Shown here in pieces: positions 48,380 to 56,403 of a stretch of DNA of 64,000 bases. Each line of letters starts with the position of its first letter. Position 1 is the first letter of the stretch. Position numbers and translations under genes: made by a program. A model generated the notes under the pieces. That model was not told the origin of the DNA, did not search any database, and saw only the letters and a list, made by a program, of their open reading frames with translations. Source of the DNA: a virus; the IMG/VR virus record IMGVR_UViG_3300028908_000006, positions 26,339 through 90,338 of that record. One strand, written 5' to 3'.

Positions 48380-48916
48380 ATGTTTACAAGTGAATTAAAG
48401 GCAGAACCCATAGATAAAAACTATTACAGAATAATAGATGGGTTCTGCCTAAATTTTTATATCAACCGTGACTTCTTCAAATACCACGCCAATAAATGGT
48501 GTGTCATTACTGTCTATCCAGGGGCGGTAACAGACTTCGCGTCCGTCCCCAAGTTTCTAAGGCATTGGTTCCCAAACAAAGGCAAGAAAGTGGCTCATGC
48601 GGCTGTGGTTCATGACCTGCTTTATCAATTCCAGCTATTTCCACGGATTACATGTGACCGAATCTTTCTATATGGGCTCGCTGTTCTTGGGATGAAGAAG
48701 TGGCGCAGGGAATTGATGTATCTCGGAGTAAGGGCTGGTGGCTGGAAGCCATATACTAGATATAGAAGGCGACATGAACAAGGGTGTGCTCCGCTTAACT
48801 ACTATACGATAGCTGACCAACCGGTAGAGGTAACATTCTTTGATTCTTTTCTTGAAAGCATGACATACACTTATGAAACAGAGAAAATAATAAGCCGTAA
48901 GGAGGACAACAAATGA
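48380..48916 (+). CDS. DUF1353 family phage protein, 178 aa
   Basis: VYPGAVTDFASVPKFLRHWFP followed by AHAAVVHDLLYQF and MYLGVRAGGWKPYTR matches the DUF1353 pattern (GFxTDFASVPR, AAxxHDxLY, MxxxxVRxxG). The family is common in phage lysis/tail regions and has unknown function. The conserved Asp/His residues suggest an enzyme, possibly acting on the cell wall. Confidence 0.75.
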   Translation: MFTSELKAEPIDKNYYRIIDGFCLNFYINRDFFKYHANKWCVITVYPGAVTDFASVPKFLRHWFPNKGKKVAHAAVVHDLLYQFQLFPRITCDRIFLYGLAVLGMKKWRRELMYLGVRAGGWKPYTRYRRRHEQGCAPLNYYTIADQPVEVTFFDSFLESMTYTYETEKIISRKEDNK

Positions 48917-49125
48917 AACCTGGCTACAAAACAACCGAGTTCTGGGTAACACTTTTGATTCAGATCCTTGGGATCTTGGTATTGTTTGGGGTTATCACTC
49001 CAGAGCAGAAAGGGACCCTCTCTGAGGCCATCCAGCAGGGAGCAGCTGCGGTGGCTATGGCACTTTCTGCTTTTGGTTACTCTGTGGCTCGTGGACAGGC
49101 CAAGAAAGAATCCAAGAAGGAGTAA
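48913..49125 (+). CDS. Small holin-like membrane protein, 70 aa
   Basis: Two hydrophobic segments (about 9-27, TEFWVTLLIQILGILVLFG, and 44-62) with a charged Lys/Glu C-terminal tail, in an ATGA overlap with the previous gene. Size, topology and neighbourhood (lipoprotein and amidase downstream) suggest a class II holin or antiholin. Confidence 0.6.
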   Translation: MKPGYKTTEFWVTLLIQILGILVLFGVITPEQKGTLSEAIQQGAAAVAMALSAFGYSVARGQAKKESKKE

Positions 49126-49131
49126 GAGAAA

Positions 49132-49539
49132 ATGAAGGGGCGGGCTCTCATTATACCTTTTTTGTTCATTGTAACCTTCTTCATCCATGCCTGTGGAATG
49201 TACCAAAATCCAAATGTCCACAACCTGAGAGATCAGGCAAAGCTTGAACTCAAGGTACTATTTGATTGGTATATGGCCGCATATAGAAGCACGAGTGAGT
49301 TCCTGAACAATCCTTATGTCAAGGAAAGCGCAAAGGAAAAGGTAAGACGTGAAATATCTCCAAAGATAAATGCTCTTAAGTATCAGCTGATCGAACTTTT
49401 CGATTTGCTGGACAATTCAGCAATTCCAGATACTGAATTATACAGGCAGGTAAAACTCCTTGAGGAGAATTTTAAGATTCTTATGACCCAAATGAAGGAA
49501 TTAGGGGTGGTCATCAATGAGCACGGAGAGGAAAAATAA
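49132..49539 (+). CDS. Lipoprotein, possible outer-membrane spanin, 135 aa
   Basis: MKGRALIIPFLFIVTFFIHAC ends in a lipobox (FIHAC, Cys21), so it is a lipoprotein. The mature part is helical. Its place in the lysis cassette suits an o-spanin, but it is longer than most. It implies a host with an outer membrane or at least lipoprotein processing. Confidence 0.6.
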   Translation: MKGRALIIPFLFIVTFFIHACGMYQNPNVHNLRDQAKLELKVLFDWYMAAYRSTSEFLNNPYVKESAKEKVRREISPKINALKYQLIELFDLLDNSAIPDTELYRQVKLLEENFKILMTQMKELGVVINEHGEEK

Positions 49540-49729
49540 CTTTGCTACCAAAGTTGATGAGGCTAGTATGGGGATAATCACGATTCTCCAGGCACTAAAC
49601 AGTATCTTGATGTTGCTTGGAGAGATGACAAAAGCAATTGAATTCCTGAAGAATGGTGATCCGGATAAGGTGGATGTAAGTAAAATGAAGAAGATGCTCC
49701 TGGAGCTTCCTGACCTTCCTGAAAAGTGA
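49517..49729 (+). CDS. Small hypothetical protein, 70 aa
   Basis: Overlaps the lipoprotein gene by 23 bp and the next start by a few bases. One amphipathic or weakly hydrophobic helix (GIITILQALNSILMLLGEMT) suggests membrane association. Possibly a lysis accessory gene; no family recognised. Confidence 0.5.
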   Translation: MSTERKNNFATKVDEASMGIITILQALNSILMLLGEMTKAIEFLKNGDPDKVDVSKMKKMLLELPDLPEK

Positions 49730-49743
49730 TGAGAGGGATGGAA

Positions 49744-49932
49744 ATGAGATGTTGTAAATGTGACGGTGAGACGAACAGAATGATCCATCATGAAGTAAGA
49801 AATGCCGTTCTGTCAATCAAGGCGATGGTTATCCTTCTTGGGAAGCGTGATAAATCACCTGATACAGCTCTTGCTCTTCACAACATAGAAGAACAATGCA
49901 AGCGCATCATGAGAGCGCTTGATAGGATTTGA
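49744..49932 (+). CDS. Mini histidine-kinase dimerisation-domain-like protein, 62 aa
   Basis: MIHHEVRNAVLSIKAMVILL (13-32) resembles the H-box of histidine kinases (HExRNPLxxIxxxxxLL), and a second helix (ALHNIEEQCKRIMRALDRI) completes a DHp-like pair. There is no kinase ATPase domain. A CCKC start may bind metal. ATG 49744 has AGAGGG 6 nt upstream; earlier in-frame starts at 49726-49738 exist. The resemblance may be coincidental in so short a helical protein. Confidence 0.4.
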   Translation: MRCCKCDGETNRMIHHEVRNAVLSIKAMVILLGKRDKSPDTALALHNIEEQCKRIMRALDRI

Positions 49933-49941
49933 GCGCCCGTC

Positions 49942-50403
49942 ATGGCTAGAGCTCCCATAGGCCCGCGGTATAAAGACGACGGGCGCTTTCTAGAATTTGG
50001 CCTCAGAGAAATAAAAAAGATCGTAAACACCTACCGTAGAAAACTGACCCACCTCTTTGATAAAGATGATATGGCTCAGGAGCTGGCTATTGTTCTTCTA
50101 CGAGTTATCTCACGTATAGACGAGTCGAAAAATCCTGAGGCTTATATCAAGGCCAGGCTATGGGGTTGTGCTAAAGATCTAATGCGATTGAAGATCAAGC
50201 CAAGATATTATCTCCTGGAATGCGAGCTTGAATGGCCAATAGACAGTTCTGTTGAGGATTATAACTATTATGAAGCAGTAGAACTTCAAGATCTTTTTGA
50301 ACATTATACAAAACGCGCAAGAACGTTTTCAATACATGACTTTATGCACGGTAACATCGGAACATATTGGAGAAAACAATTAAAGAGGGAGTTAATGAGA
50401 TGA
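49942..50403 (+). CDS. Sigma-70 region 2-like protein, 153 aa
   Basis: LFDKDDMAQELAIVLLRVIS followed by PEAYIKARLWGCAKDLMR resembles sigma region 2 (DLxQEGxxxLxxA ... FxxYxxxxIRxxIxDxxR). Region 4 is not clear. It could be a phage sigma-like transcription factor for late genes, or a repacked relative. Its stop overlaps the amidase start. Confidence 0.5.
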   Translation: MARAPIGPRYKDDGRFLEFGLREIKKIVNTYRRKLTHLFDKDDMAQELAIVLLRVISRIDESKNPEAYIKARLWGCAKDLMRLKIKPRYYLLECELEWPIDSSVEDYNYYEAVELQDLFEHYTKRARTFSIHDFMHGNIGTYWRKQLKRELMR

Positions 50404-50939
50404 AAGTAGTATTAGCTGTCGGCCATTGGAAAGATGCTCCAGGGGCTGTAAATAAGACCACCGGCCTTACAGAGTTTTACTTCAACTCTGTTGTAGCCAG
50501 CGGCGTTAAGCTATTGGCTACAAGGCTTGGTTATGATGTTGAGATATTCTATCGAGTGAACAACGATCTACATGATCTTGTAAGGCGAATAAATGAATTC
50601 AGGCCTGATTTAGCTATTGAGCTACATTGTAATTCATGCCGTGGGAATGCGAGTGGGAGTGAAGTCCTATTCTGGCATAGCAACAGAAGGATGGAAATCA
50701 TAGCAGAGGAAATGGCAGATCAATTTGCTCTTGCAATCTGTATCCCATCAAGGGGAGCCAAACCTGTTAAAAAAGGCGATCGCGGATGGCTCTTCCTTGG
50801 TAAGACAAAATGCCATGCTCTTCTATGTGAGCCTTTCTTTATCTCCAATGATAAAGACTTGAAACAGGCCATGATAAATATGGGTAAGCTAGTAACTGTG
50901 TATGTTAACACAATAAAGAGATTGGAGGAAACTCTATGA
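50400..50939 (+). CDS. N-acetylmuramoyl-L-alanine amidase (Amidase_3), endolysin, 179 aa
   Basis: Zinc amidase that cleaves the glycan-peptide bond of peptidoglycan. AVGHWKDAPGAV gives the first His, the metal-ligand Glu follows near TEFYFN, LAIELHCNSCRGNASGSEV is the second His motif, and LLCEPFFISNDKD holds the catalytic Glu. There is no signal peptide or wall-binding domain, so it needs a holin. ATG 50400 overlaps the sigma-like gene stop. Confidence 0.85.
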   Translation: MKVVLAVGHWKDAPGAVNKTTGLTEFYFNSVVASGVKLLATRLGYDVEIFYRVNNDLHDLVRRINEFRPDLAIELHCNSCRGNASGSEVLFWHSNRRMEIIAEEMADQFALAICIPSRGAKPVKKGDRGWLFLGKTKCHALLCEPFFISNDKDLKQAMINMGKLVTVYVNTIKRLEETL

Positions 50940-51295
50940 ATATAGACTTAAGATGTGTTGATAGCACATATTCGCTATCAGGAACAATCGCCACTCTTAG
51001 CATAAGATTCCAACTCATAGACCTGGATCAGGTAGATGAAAATGGTGATCCGAAAGTCTTAGATGAAAAGGTAATAAGCGTAAAACAGAATATCCTTGAT
51101 AGTGAGGCAAAAAATAATCTTAAAAAGAAGATTCTTGATGAAGTTGAGGATTATCTAATAAAAGCCAAGGAAAATATATACGCTCTGTATGCTATATTTG
51201 GGACAATAGACCCAAATGAAGTCTTAGGTTTATTGAAAAGTGAAATTGAGACAGATGTAAAGGCCTTAGTAGCGGCTGTATTTGGAGGTGTATAA
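50936..51295 (+). CDS. Hypothetical protein, 119 aa
   Basis: Starts in an ATGA overlap with the amidase. N-terminal beta strands then two Lys/Glu-rich helices and a hydrophobic C-terminal helix (DVKALVAAVFGGV). No family recognised. Likely a late structural or fibre-related gene. Confidence 0.55.
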   Translation: MNIDLRCVDSTYSLSGTIATLSIRFQLIDLDQVDENGDPKVLDEKVISVKQNILDSEAKNNLKKKILDEVEDYLIKAKENIYALYAIFGTIDPNEVLGLLKSEIETDVKALVAAVFGGV

Positions 51296-51657
51296 TGGCA
51301 GGCTTAGTTGCCCAAACACCAACCGATGTAACACTTGAGACCACAAGTGTATCTGCCGGTGCTGATGTTAAGCTGGCAGATATTACAGTTGATAACGCTG
51401 TCTGTGCTGATCTGATCGTGAGTGCTTCAACCAATTCTTCTTCTACAGATGGATTGGAAATTTATCTCGTGAAAAAGGTTGATACTGTGGTAGCTGATAA
51501 TAGGTATCTTACACTTGAAGTTGAAAAGGCTGGCGAAAGCAAAGATTTATGTTTCCCGCTTGAAGCGGGAAGCTATGAGTTACGAGCCAAGAACAATGAT
51601 GCTTCTTATGCCGCCACGGTAAGTGCGGCCAAACTAAAGACTTACATCTGGCAGTGA
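51295..51657 (+). CDS. Beta-sandwich-like structural protein, 120 aa
   Basis: Begins right at the previous stop (TAATG). Ala/Val/Thr-rich strands (DVTLETTSVSAGADVKLADI) and a terminal strand suit a small virion decoration or fibre-tip domain. It lies just before the LamG fibre. No specific family. Confidence 0.5.
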   Translation: MAGLVAQTPTDVTLETTSVSAGADVKLADITVDNAVCADLIVSASTNSSSTDGLEIYLVKKVDTVVADNRYLTLEVEKAGESKDLCFPLEAGSYELRAKNNDASYAATVSAAKLKTYIWQ

Positions 51658-51660
51658 TTT

Positions 51661-53445
51661 ATGCGCATCTGGCGAAAGTGGAGGGATCCTAGACAGAAAC
51701 CGCCCTTCGGTGCCCAAATTGACTGGAGCGACCCGATTACGGAAGGATTGTATGCTTGTTTTCTACTCAATGAGAACGTTGGTTCAAAGACTTTCGATAA
51801 GAGCAAATACGAACGAATTGGGGAAATTAGCGATGGCGGTAAGTGGCAAGCAGGCGGTGTATATCTTGGCTATTCCTCAGCTAATTATCCGTGCATTGTT
51901 TCAGAACCAATAGATCTCCTTTCTAAGGAGAGGTTTAGTATTGTCTCACGATTTACTTGTAACGCTTCTGGAGGTAATAACAGGTATTTACTAAGACTTA
52001 GCTCGTCAAGAGACGGGACAGATGTGCGGATATACTGGGTCGAATATAACCCATATCTTCATGTCATCGTTAGAGTCGATTACATCAGCGTAAGTTTTGA
52101 TGGGCAGAAAACTATAAACGATGGTAAAGTCCACGATGGAATCTTAGTAAGAAAAGGTGACCCAGGTGTTTACCTATATATTGACGGCGAACTTGATAAC
52201 TATGACGATAGTACTTCTATTGGCACTAAATATACTGATAGAAATGCCTATCTTGGTGGTGATTCAGGCCCTGGAGATGTGAACAATTGGCTAGGAACAC
52301 TATTTCACTTTTATTTTTTTGAGCGTGCTCTTACAGATTCCGAAATAGAACGCCTTCACTACGAACCATACTCCTTCTTTCTCGCACCCTTCCCCTGGTT
52401 CATGGTGGATCTGGGTGAAGAACCATCTTTGAAATACCTCACCGTTGATTTACTTTGGAATAATTTTACAGACGCTCAACTAGAAGCTCTTTACCGTATA
52501 AAAACAGAAACAAAGGCTGATGTTTCCTGGGCTGTCTTCAATTCCAGAGAAAAATCCATTGACTGGAAGGTTTTTACTGAAGACGGACGGGAAGTAGTAT
52601 TCAAGATCCTGGATGAAAAAGATATTGATTTCAGATACAAGATCCTTGCTTCCAAAGAAGAAGGATTGGTCTATAAGATCTTCACTTCTGATAAGAGAAC
52701 CTTCCCATATCTGGTAAAGACAGAAAAAGACTACTCCCTACCATGGAAGGTATTTGCTTCTAGTGCCCTTAAAGGGCTTTGGAATGTTTTTAATGAAAAA
52801 GGGGTTGAACTTGAATGGGCTATCCTTAGTGAAGGAGAGCTGGCTGTTACTCTCGAATGGGCGGTCTTCAATGAAGCTGGCCAAAAATACCAATACAGGA
52901 TAAAAGCAGGAGAAGAACTAGAAAGTCTATATGCTATTTATACAGACAGAGAAATAGATTTTGCCTATCGTGTCTTGACAGAACAAGAAAGAAACCTTCC
53001 GTGGAAGATAAAAAGCACCAAAGATGTTGATACCATCTGGAATGTGTTCACAGAAGGAGATCTTACCACCAAGTGGTTAATATACAAGGAAGACGATCTT
53101 TCTGCTATCTGGAGAGTTCTTTCTGAAGGTGGATTATCAGTCACTCTATCATGGAGAGTTTTTGAAGAGGCTGGTCTTTCTGCTATTTACAGAATTCTTA
53201 GAAGTAATGAGCTTGATAGTGGCTGGAAGGTATTCATCGTAGATGATGTTGAGTGTATCTGGAATATTCTAGAAGAGAAAGGACTGTCTGGTGAGTGGAA
53301 AATATTCTCTTCAAACGATGTTGATTTTTATTGGAAAGTAATAACGAGCGACATACCAAAACCTTTGTTCGTTTTCAAAGATCGTCCCTGCAAATTCATT
53401 ACCAACTCAAGGCTTAAGCTAATAATTCTATCTAAAAGAGATTAA
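51661..53445 (+). CDS. Tail fibre with LamG-like domain and aromatic repeats, 594 aa
   Basis: Residues about 60-240 form a concanavalin/LamG-like fold (KERFSIVSRFTCNASGG, VYLYIDGELDN, WLGTLFHFYFFERALTDSEI), a common sugar-binding module in receptor-binding fibres. From about 270 to 580 there are about 22 repeats of 12-14 residues with the pattern aromatic-K/R/A/N-V/I-F/L then polar, for example IDWKVFTEDG, TIWNVFTEGD and GEWKIFSSND. The repeats should build an elongated beta structure. Confidence 0.65.
   Translation: MRIWRKWRDPRQKPPFGAQIDWSDPITEGLYACFLLNENVGSKTFDKSKYERIGEISDGGKWQAGGVYLGYSSANYPCIVSEPIDLLSKERFSIVSRFTCNASGGNNRYLLRLSSSRDGTDVRIYWVEYNPYLHVIVRVDYISVSFDGQKTINDGKVHDGILVRKGDPGVYLYIDGELDNYDDSTSIGTKYTDRNAYLGGDSGPGDVNNWLGTLFHFYFFERALTDSEIERLHYEPYSFFLAPFPWFMVDLGEEPSLKYLTVDLLWNNFTDAQLEALYRIKTETKADVSWAVFNSREKSIDWKVFTEDGREVVFKILDEKDIDFRYKILASKEEGLVYKIFTSDKRTFPYLVKTEKDYSLPWKVFASSALKGLWNVFNEKGVELEWAILSEGELAVTLEWAVFNEAGQKYQYRIKAGEELESLYAIYTDREIDFAYRVLTEQERNLPWKIKSTKDVDTIWNVFTEGDLTTKWLIYKEDDLSAIWRVLSEGGLSVTLSWRVFEEAGLSAIYRILRSNELDSGWKVFIVDDVECIWNILEEKGLSGEWKIFSSNDVDFYWKVITSDIPKPLFVFKDRPCKFITNSRLKLIILSKRD
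52468..53400 (+). repeat. Coding repeat array of about 22 units of 36-42 bp
   Basis: The repeat region of the fibre gene. Units are diverged at DNA level but keep the protein pattern W/Y-x-V/I-F/L every 12-14 residues. Such arrays change length by recombination and can alter fibre reach. Confidence 0.7.
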
Positions 53446-53459
53446 AAGGAGGATCATAT

Positions 53460-53954
53460 ATGCCTGCCACAATGGAATTCAGATATACAGGCGGAAGCAC
53501 AAACACCGACCCCAATGCCTCTCTTGGTGGTGTTATGAGTTCTACCGTCATTCCTGACGCCACCATGAACAACCTGTTTGATGACGTTAGTGCGGATGAG
53601 GCTACAAACGGTGTTACTGATTACAGGGCGATAGATATATACAATGCCGGTGATGCAACCGGAACCGCTGTAAAAATCTGGGTAGATCAGCAGCCTGCCA
53701 GCGGGATACAGATAGAGATTGGATACGATGATACAAACTCTCCTCATACAGCTGATGCATCTCTTCCAAGTATAGCAAGTGAGACAGAGGCCCCGACAGG
53801 GATTACGTTTTCTGCCCCAGATGCTGGAAACAAACTGTCTCTTGAAGATTGCCCGGCAGGGCAGGCCCTGCGTATATGGGTCAAGAGGACAGTCCCAGCT
53901 GGGACAGGAAATACGGCCTCTGATTCCACACGGATAAAGATAGAATACGCTTAA
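53460..53954 (+). CDS. Virion structural protein, 164 aa
   Basis: Gly/Ala/Thr-rich beta protein. The GGSTNTDPNASLGGVMSSTV start, LFDDVSADEATNGVTDYRAI and C-terminal LRIWVKRTVPAGTG follow the pattern of a phage structural protein type that I recall only as unnamed. AAAGGAGGATCATAT precedes the ATG. High GC and regular codon use suggest strong expression. Confidence 0.6.
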   Translation: MPATMEFRYTGGSTNTDPNASLGGVMSSTVIPDATMNNLFDDVSADEATNGVTDYRAIDIYNAGDATGTAVKIWVDQQPASGIQIEIGYDDTNSPHTADASLPSIASETEAPTGITFSAPDAGNKLSLEDCPAGQALRIWVKRTVPAGTGNTASDSTRIKIEYA

Positions 53955-53961
53955 TAACATC

Positions 53962-53984
53962 GCCCCTGGGTGGTCCCCAGGGGC
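53962..53984 (+). other. Intergenic GC hairpin
   Basis: GCCCCTGGG (53962-53970) pairs perfectly with CCCAGGGGC (53976-53984) with a 5-nt loop. No T-run follows, so it is more likely an mRNA 3' stabiliser or partial terminator after the structural gene than a full terminator. Confidence 0.55.
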
Positions 53985-54002
53985 TGTATCTGGAGGTGAC
54001 AC

Positions 54003-54320
54003 GTGCCGTTCATTGAAGTTGATGCTGATACTATCTGTAAACACCCTGATGAGACGTTCTATATAGGCTTTGATTTTGGGGATGATCTTGGTTCTTCAGA
54101 GTTCATAGACCAGACAAAGACGGAGATCAAGACATATCGTATAGCTGATATGACTGAGGTTACTGGTATAGTTAATCCTGATGAAATATATTATGACGGA
54201 GATATTGTTATTTTCAGGATACAGGGCGGGGAGCAGGGAAAGCAGTATTTCATTGAAGTGAAGGTTACCACCAATGAGGGAAACGTTTTTGTGAGTAAGA
54301 GGAGACTCAAAGTTATATGA
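54003..54320 (+). CDS. Hypothetical beta-rich protein, 105 aa
   Basis: GTG start with TGGAGGTGACAC upstream. Immunoglobulin-like strand pattern (TFYIGFDFGDDLG, GDIVIFRIQGGEQGKQYFIEV, FVSKRRLKVI). Probably a small virion accessory protein of the fibre module. Confidence 0.55.
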   Translation: MPFIEVDADTICKHPDETFYIGFDFGDDLGSSEFIDQTKTEIKTYRIADMTEVTGIVNPDEIYYDGDIVIFRIQGGEQGKQYFIEVKVTTNEGNVFVSKRRLKVI

Positions 54321-54862
54321 TTAGCCCAGCATACATACCTAACTATGATGAACACGAACACAATGATTTGATAGGACAGTTTAATAGATGTGTAATATGG
54401 TATTATATGAAAGATTTACTTGATAATTTTGTTATCAAACTTATCGCCGCTTTTTTTGTAAATTCTTTTATTCTAATTCACGATAATTTCCCTCCAAAAA
54501 CATTTACAATAGTCACGGCCCTTGGTCTGATAGACCTTGTAGTTGGATTGATTAAAGCCATAAAGAACAGGGAATTGAGCTTGAAGAAGAGCAGTCGTGG
54601 TGTTATCAAGGTGGGGTTGTATGTAGTCCTGATAAGTGTCTCTGTGTTGGTAGAACACCACTTCTTCGGATGCACAAAGGAATACGGGCTCACATATTTT
54701 GTGAGTTCTTACATCATCGTAAACATAGCCATTTCCATCATGGAAAACTTGAGGGATTTAGGAGTTCCAGTTCCACAAAGCTGTCTCAGACTATTCAAGA
54801 AGGCCAGAAACAATATTGACAGTTGTGATAAGATTATCAAGTTTCCCGGTGATAAGAAATAG
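54317..54862 (+). CDS. Holin, Phage_holin_4-like, 181 aa
   Basis: Several hydrophobic segments (about 38-55, 63-80, 97-113, 127-143). ALGLIDLVVGLIKAIKNREL-SLKKSSRGVIKVGLYV matches the holin_4/toxin-secretion holin core (D-xx-G-xx-K-A-...-S...G..KK). It should form the membrane lesion for endolysin release. It is the last rightward gene and ends 1 bp from the convergent leftward gene, far from the amidase, with another holin-like gene at 48913. Confidence 0.7.
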   Translation: MISPAYIPNYDEHEHNDLIGQFNRCVIWYYMKDLLDNFVIKLIAAFFVNSFILIHDNFPPKTFTIVTALGLIDLVVGLIKAIKNRELSLKKSSRGVIKVGLYVVLISVSVLVEHHFFGCTKEYGLTYFVSSYIIVNIAISIMENLRDLGVPVPQSCLRLFKKARNNIDSCDKIIKFPGDKK

Positions 54863-54863
54863 C

Positions 54864-55040
54864 TCATCCACACCAGGGATTTCTGTTTGGGTCTTCTTCA
54901 GAGATTCCAAACTCCTTTAAGATCTCATCCAAATCCTTACTCCACCAAGGAGAAAACAGGCCTTCAGAAGTAATAGTGATTTCAATCACCTGAGACAGAG
55001 ATTGTTTCCTGTTCTTGGTAGTATTCTGGCTTGTGTTCTT
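54864..55040 (-). CDS. Hypothetical acidic protein, 58 aa
   Basis: From ATG 55040 (GGCGGAGAAACTACTC upstream) the frame overlaps the DUF2997 gene end by 59 bp and ends 1 bp from the holin stop. The C-terminal half (WWSKDLDEILKEFGISEEDP) looks like real protein sequence, but heavy overlap lowers confidence. Confidence 0.4.
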   Translation of the reverse strand, partial: KNTSQNTTKNRKQSLSQVIEITITSEGLFSPWWSKDLDEILKEFGISEEDPNRNPWCG

Positions 55041-55179
55041 CATGAGTAGTTTCTCCGCCAAAAGCCGAAATAAATTCAAGAACTTCTTTTTCACAGACAG
55101 GGCCGATAAAACCGTCTGCTTCAACCTTTATGGAGCCGTCCTTGTTGATGGTTATAATTAGCTTTTCTGGCATTTTCAT
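54982..55179 (-). CDS. DUF2997 family protein, 65 aa
   Basis: KLIITINKDGSIKVEADGFI followed by GPVCEKEVLEFISAFG matches the DUF2997 pattern (I-x-V-x-I-x-x-D-G-x-V-x-V-E-V-x-G-F-x-G-x-x-C). The family is usually found next to DUF1257 and Ycf46-like AAA+ proteins, as here. Start at 55179 is a TAATG overlap with the 52-aa gene. Function unknown. Confidence 0.7.
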   Translation of the reverse strand: MKMPEKLIITINKDGSIKVEADGFIGPVCEKEVLEFISAFGGETTHEEHKPEYYQEQETISVSGD

Positions 55180-55337
55180 TACCCCAAATGTTCTTCTTCC
55201 CATTCGTTTATTATTTTCTTAGCTACTTCTTCACTATCTAAAAGGTAATTAGTATATGCCCTCAAGATAACAAAAAGAGGCAATTTCCATAAGTGGGTTT
55301 CAAATTTTTCCAAAAATTCCACCCATGCCGGTCTCAT
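55179..55337 (-). CDS. Small hypothetical protein, 52 aa
   Basis: MRPAWVEFLEKFETHLWKLP then a hydrophobic helix and acidic tail (INEWEEEHLG). AAGGAG lies 8 nt before the ATG at 55337, and the stop overlaps the DUF2997 start. Not seen elsewhere in the window; function unknown. Confidence 0.5.
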   Translation of the reverse strand: MRPAWVEFLEKFETHLWKLPLFVILRAYTNYLLDSEEVAKKIINEWEEEHLG

Positions 55338-55386
55338 TTTCATATCTCCTTAAATTCAAGTTTTACACACTCAGATAGATTATAAT

Positions 55387-56403
55387 TTAATCTTTTAGAA
55401 TATCCCATATCTCTCTCGGGAAGAGAGGAGCGCTACTATTCTTATCGCCTGAAACATGATTGTATTCAAAACCTTCTTGATGTAACTTGAATTTTTCAAA
55501 TATTTCCATCTCCTCTTCAGTTAATAGATGACTATTCTTTGATAACAGCTGGACAATTTTACGGTTGTTTGGAATGATTTTCGTATGAACATATCTAATC
55601 CAGGCTTTATATGCATCCGTTAACAAAAGATCCGAGTGTTCAGAGTGGGGGCCATACGTTTGAAAGATCTGTTCATTTTCCAATAAAATCTTGTGAATCT
55701 CATTTCTAAGGGCGCTACGATCTTTATAAACAGGAACTTCAGATAGATCTCTGTAAAAAGATACTTCTGACGGGTCTTTTTGGCATAGCTTTTCCCTAAG
55801 CTTAAGTTTTACATAATCCATAAAACCTTCGATGTTATCAGGATCGAAAGGGATTTTATTTACGATTTCCAGGAGAATAGTATTGTCTTCCAAACCATTA
55901 TGTTCTTTATTGTAGCTTCCCGTCTTATAGCCCTGCTCTTGCCGGAACTGGTTCAGGGCATTCTTGGCAAAATAGAGCTTGGCAAGGAGATGTAAGGAAA
56001 GTCCGATTGAACGAGCTATTCGTGCAAAATGGACAACAAGAAGGGCCGGATCAGGGATCAGGAAAAAACTTTCAATTTCACCCAAAGTATCTCTGGACGG
56101 CATCTGATTATCTTGAAATACAGAAGCAATGTCTTCTGCTGTTATCAGGTCTTCAATACACCAAGAAAGAAGGAAGTGCCAGATGTCCACAAGCTCAATA
56201 TAGGCGTTGTTCAGATCGGGCTCTTTGTCGGTGTTTGCCCACCACTTCCACGGGAAGCAGTCCATCAGTTCAGCCGCTTCCATCCAGATAGCTCTCCACC
56301 ATGGAAAATTCTTTTCTTTCCAATCAGGCCCTGCTATTTTGGTGTTTAGCCGCTCCTGATGCTCAATCATCTTTTCAACTATTTTAACTATATCATCAAA
56401 CAT
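55387..56403 (-). CDS. dut: Dimeric all-alpha dUTPase with unknown C-terminal extension, 338 aa
   Basis: MEAAELMDCFPWKWWANTDK followed by NNAYIELVDIWHFLLS (about 41-82) and YFAKNALNQFRQEQGYKTG-SYNK (about 143-166) are the helix motifs of the dimeric dUTPase/MazG-like superfamily, with ExxE and ExxD magnesium ligands. It hydrolyses dUTP to dUMP, feeding ThyX and keeping uracil out of DNA. About 170 extra C-terminal residues match nothing I know. It overlaps the DUF1257 gene by 8 bp. Confidence 0.78.
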   Translation of the reverse strand: MFDDIVKIVEKMIEHQERLNTKIAGPDWKEKNFPWWRAIWMEAAELMDCFPWKWWANTDKEPDLNNAYIELVDIWHFLLSWCIEDLITAEDIASVFQDNQMPSRDTLGEIESFFLIPDPALLVVHFARIARSIGLSLHLLAKLYFAKNALNQFRQEQGYKTGSYNKEHNGLEDNTILLEIVNKIPFDPDNIEGFMDYVKLKLREKLCQKDPSEVSFYRDLSEVPVYKDRSALRNEIHKILLENEQIFQTYGPHSEHSDLLLTDAYKAWIRYVHTKIIPNNRKIVQLLSKNSHLLTEEEMEIFEKFKLHQEGFEYNHVSGDKNSSAPLFPREIWDILKD

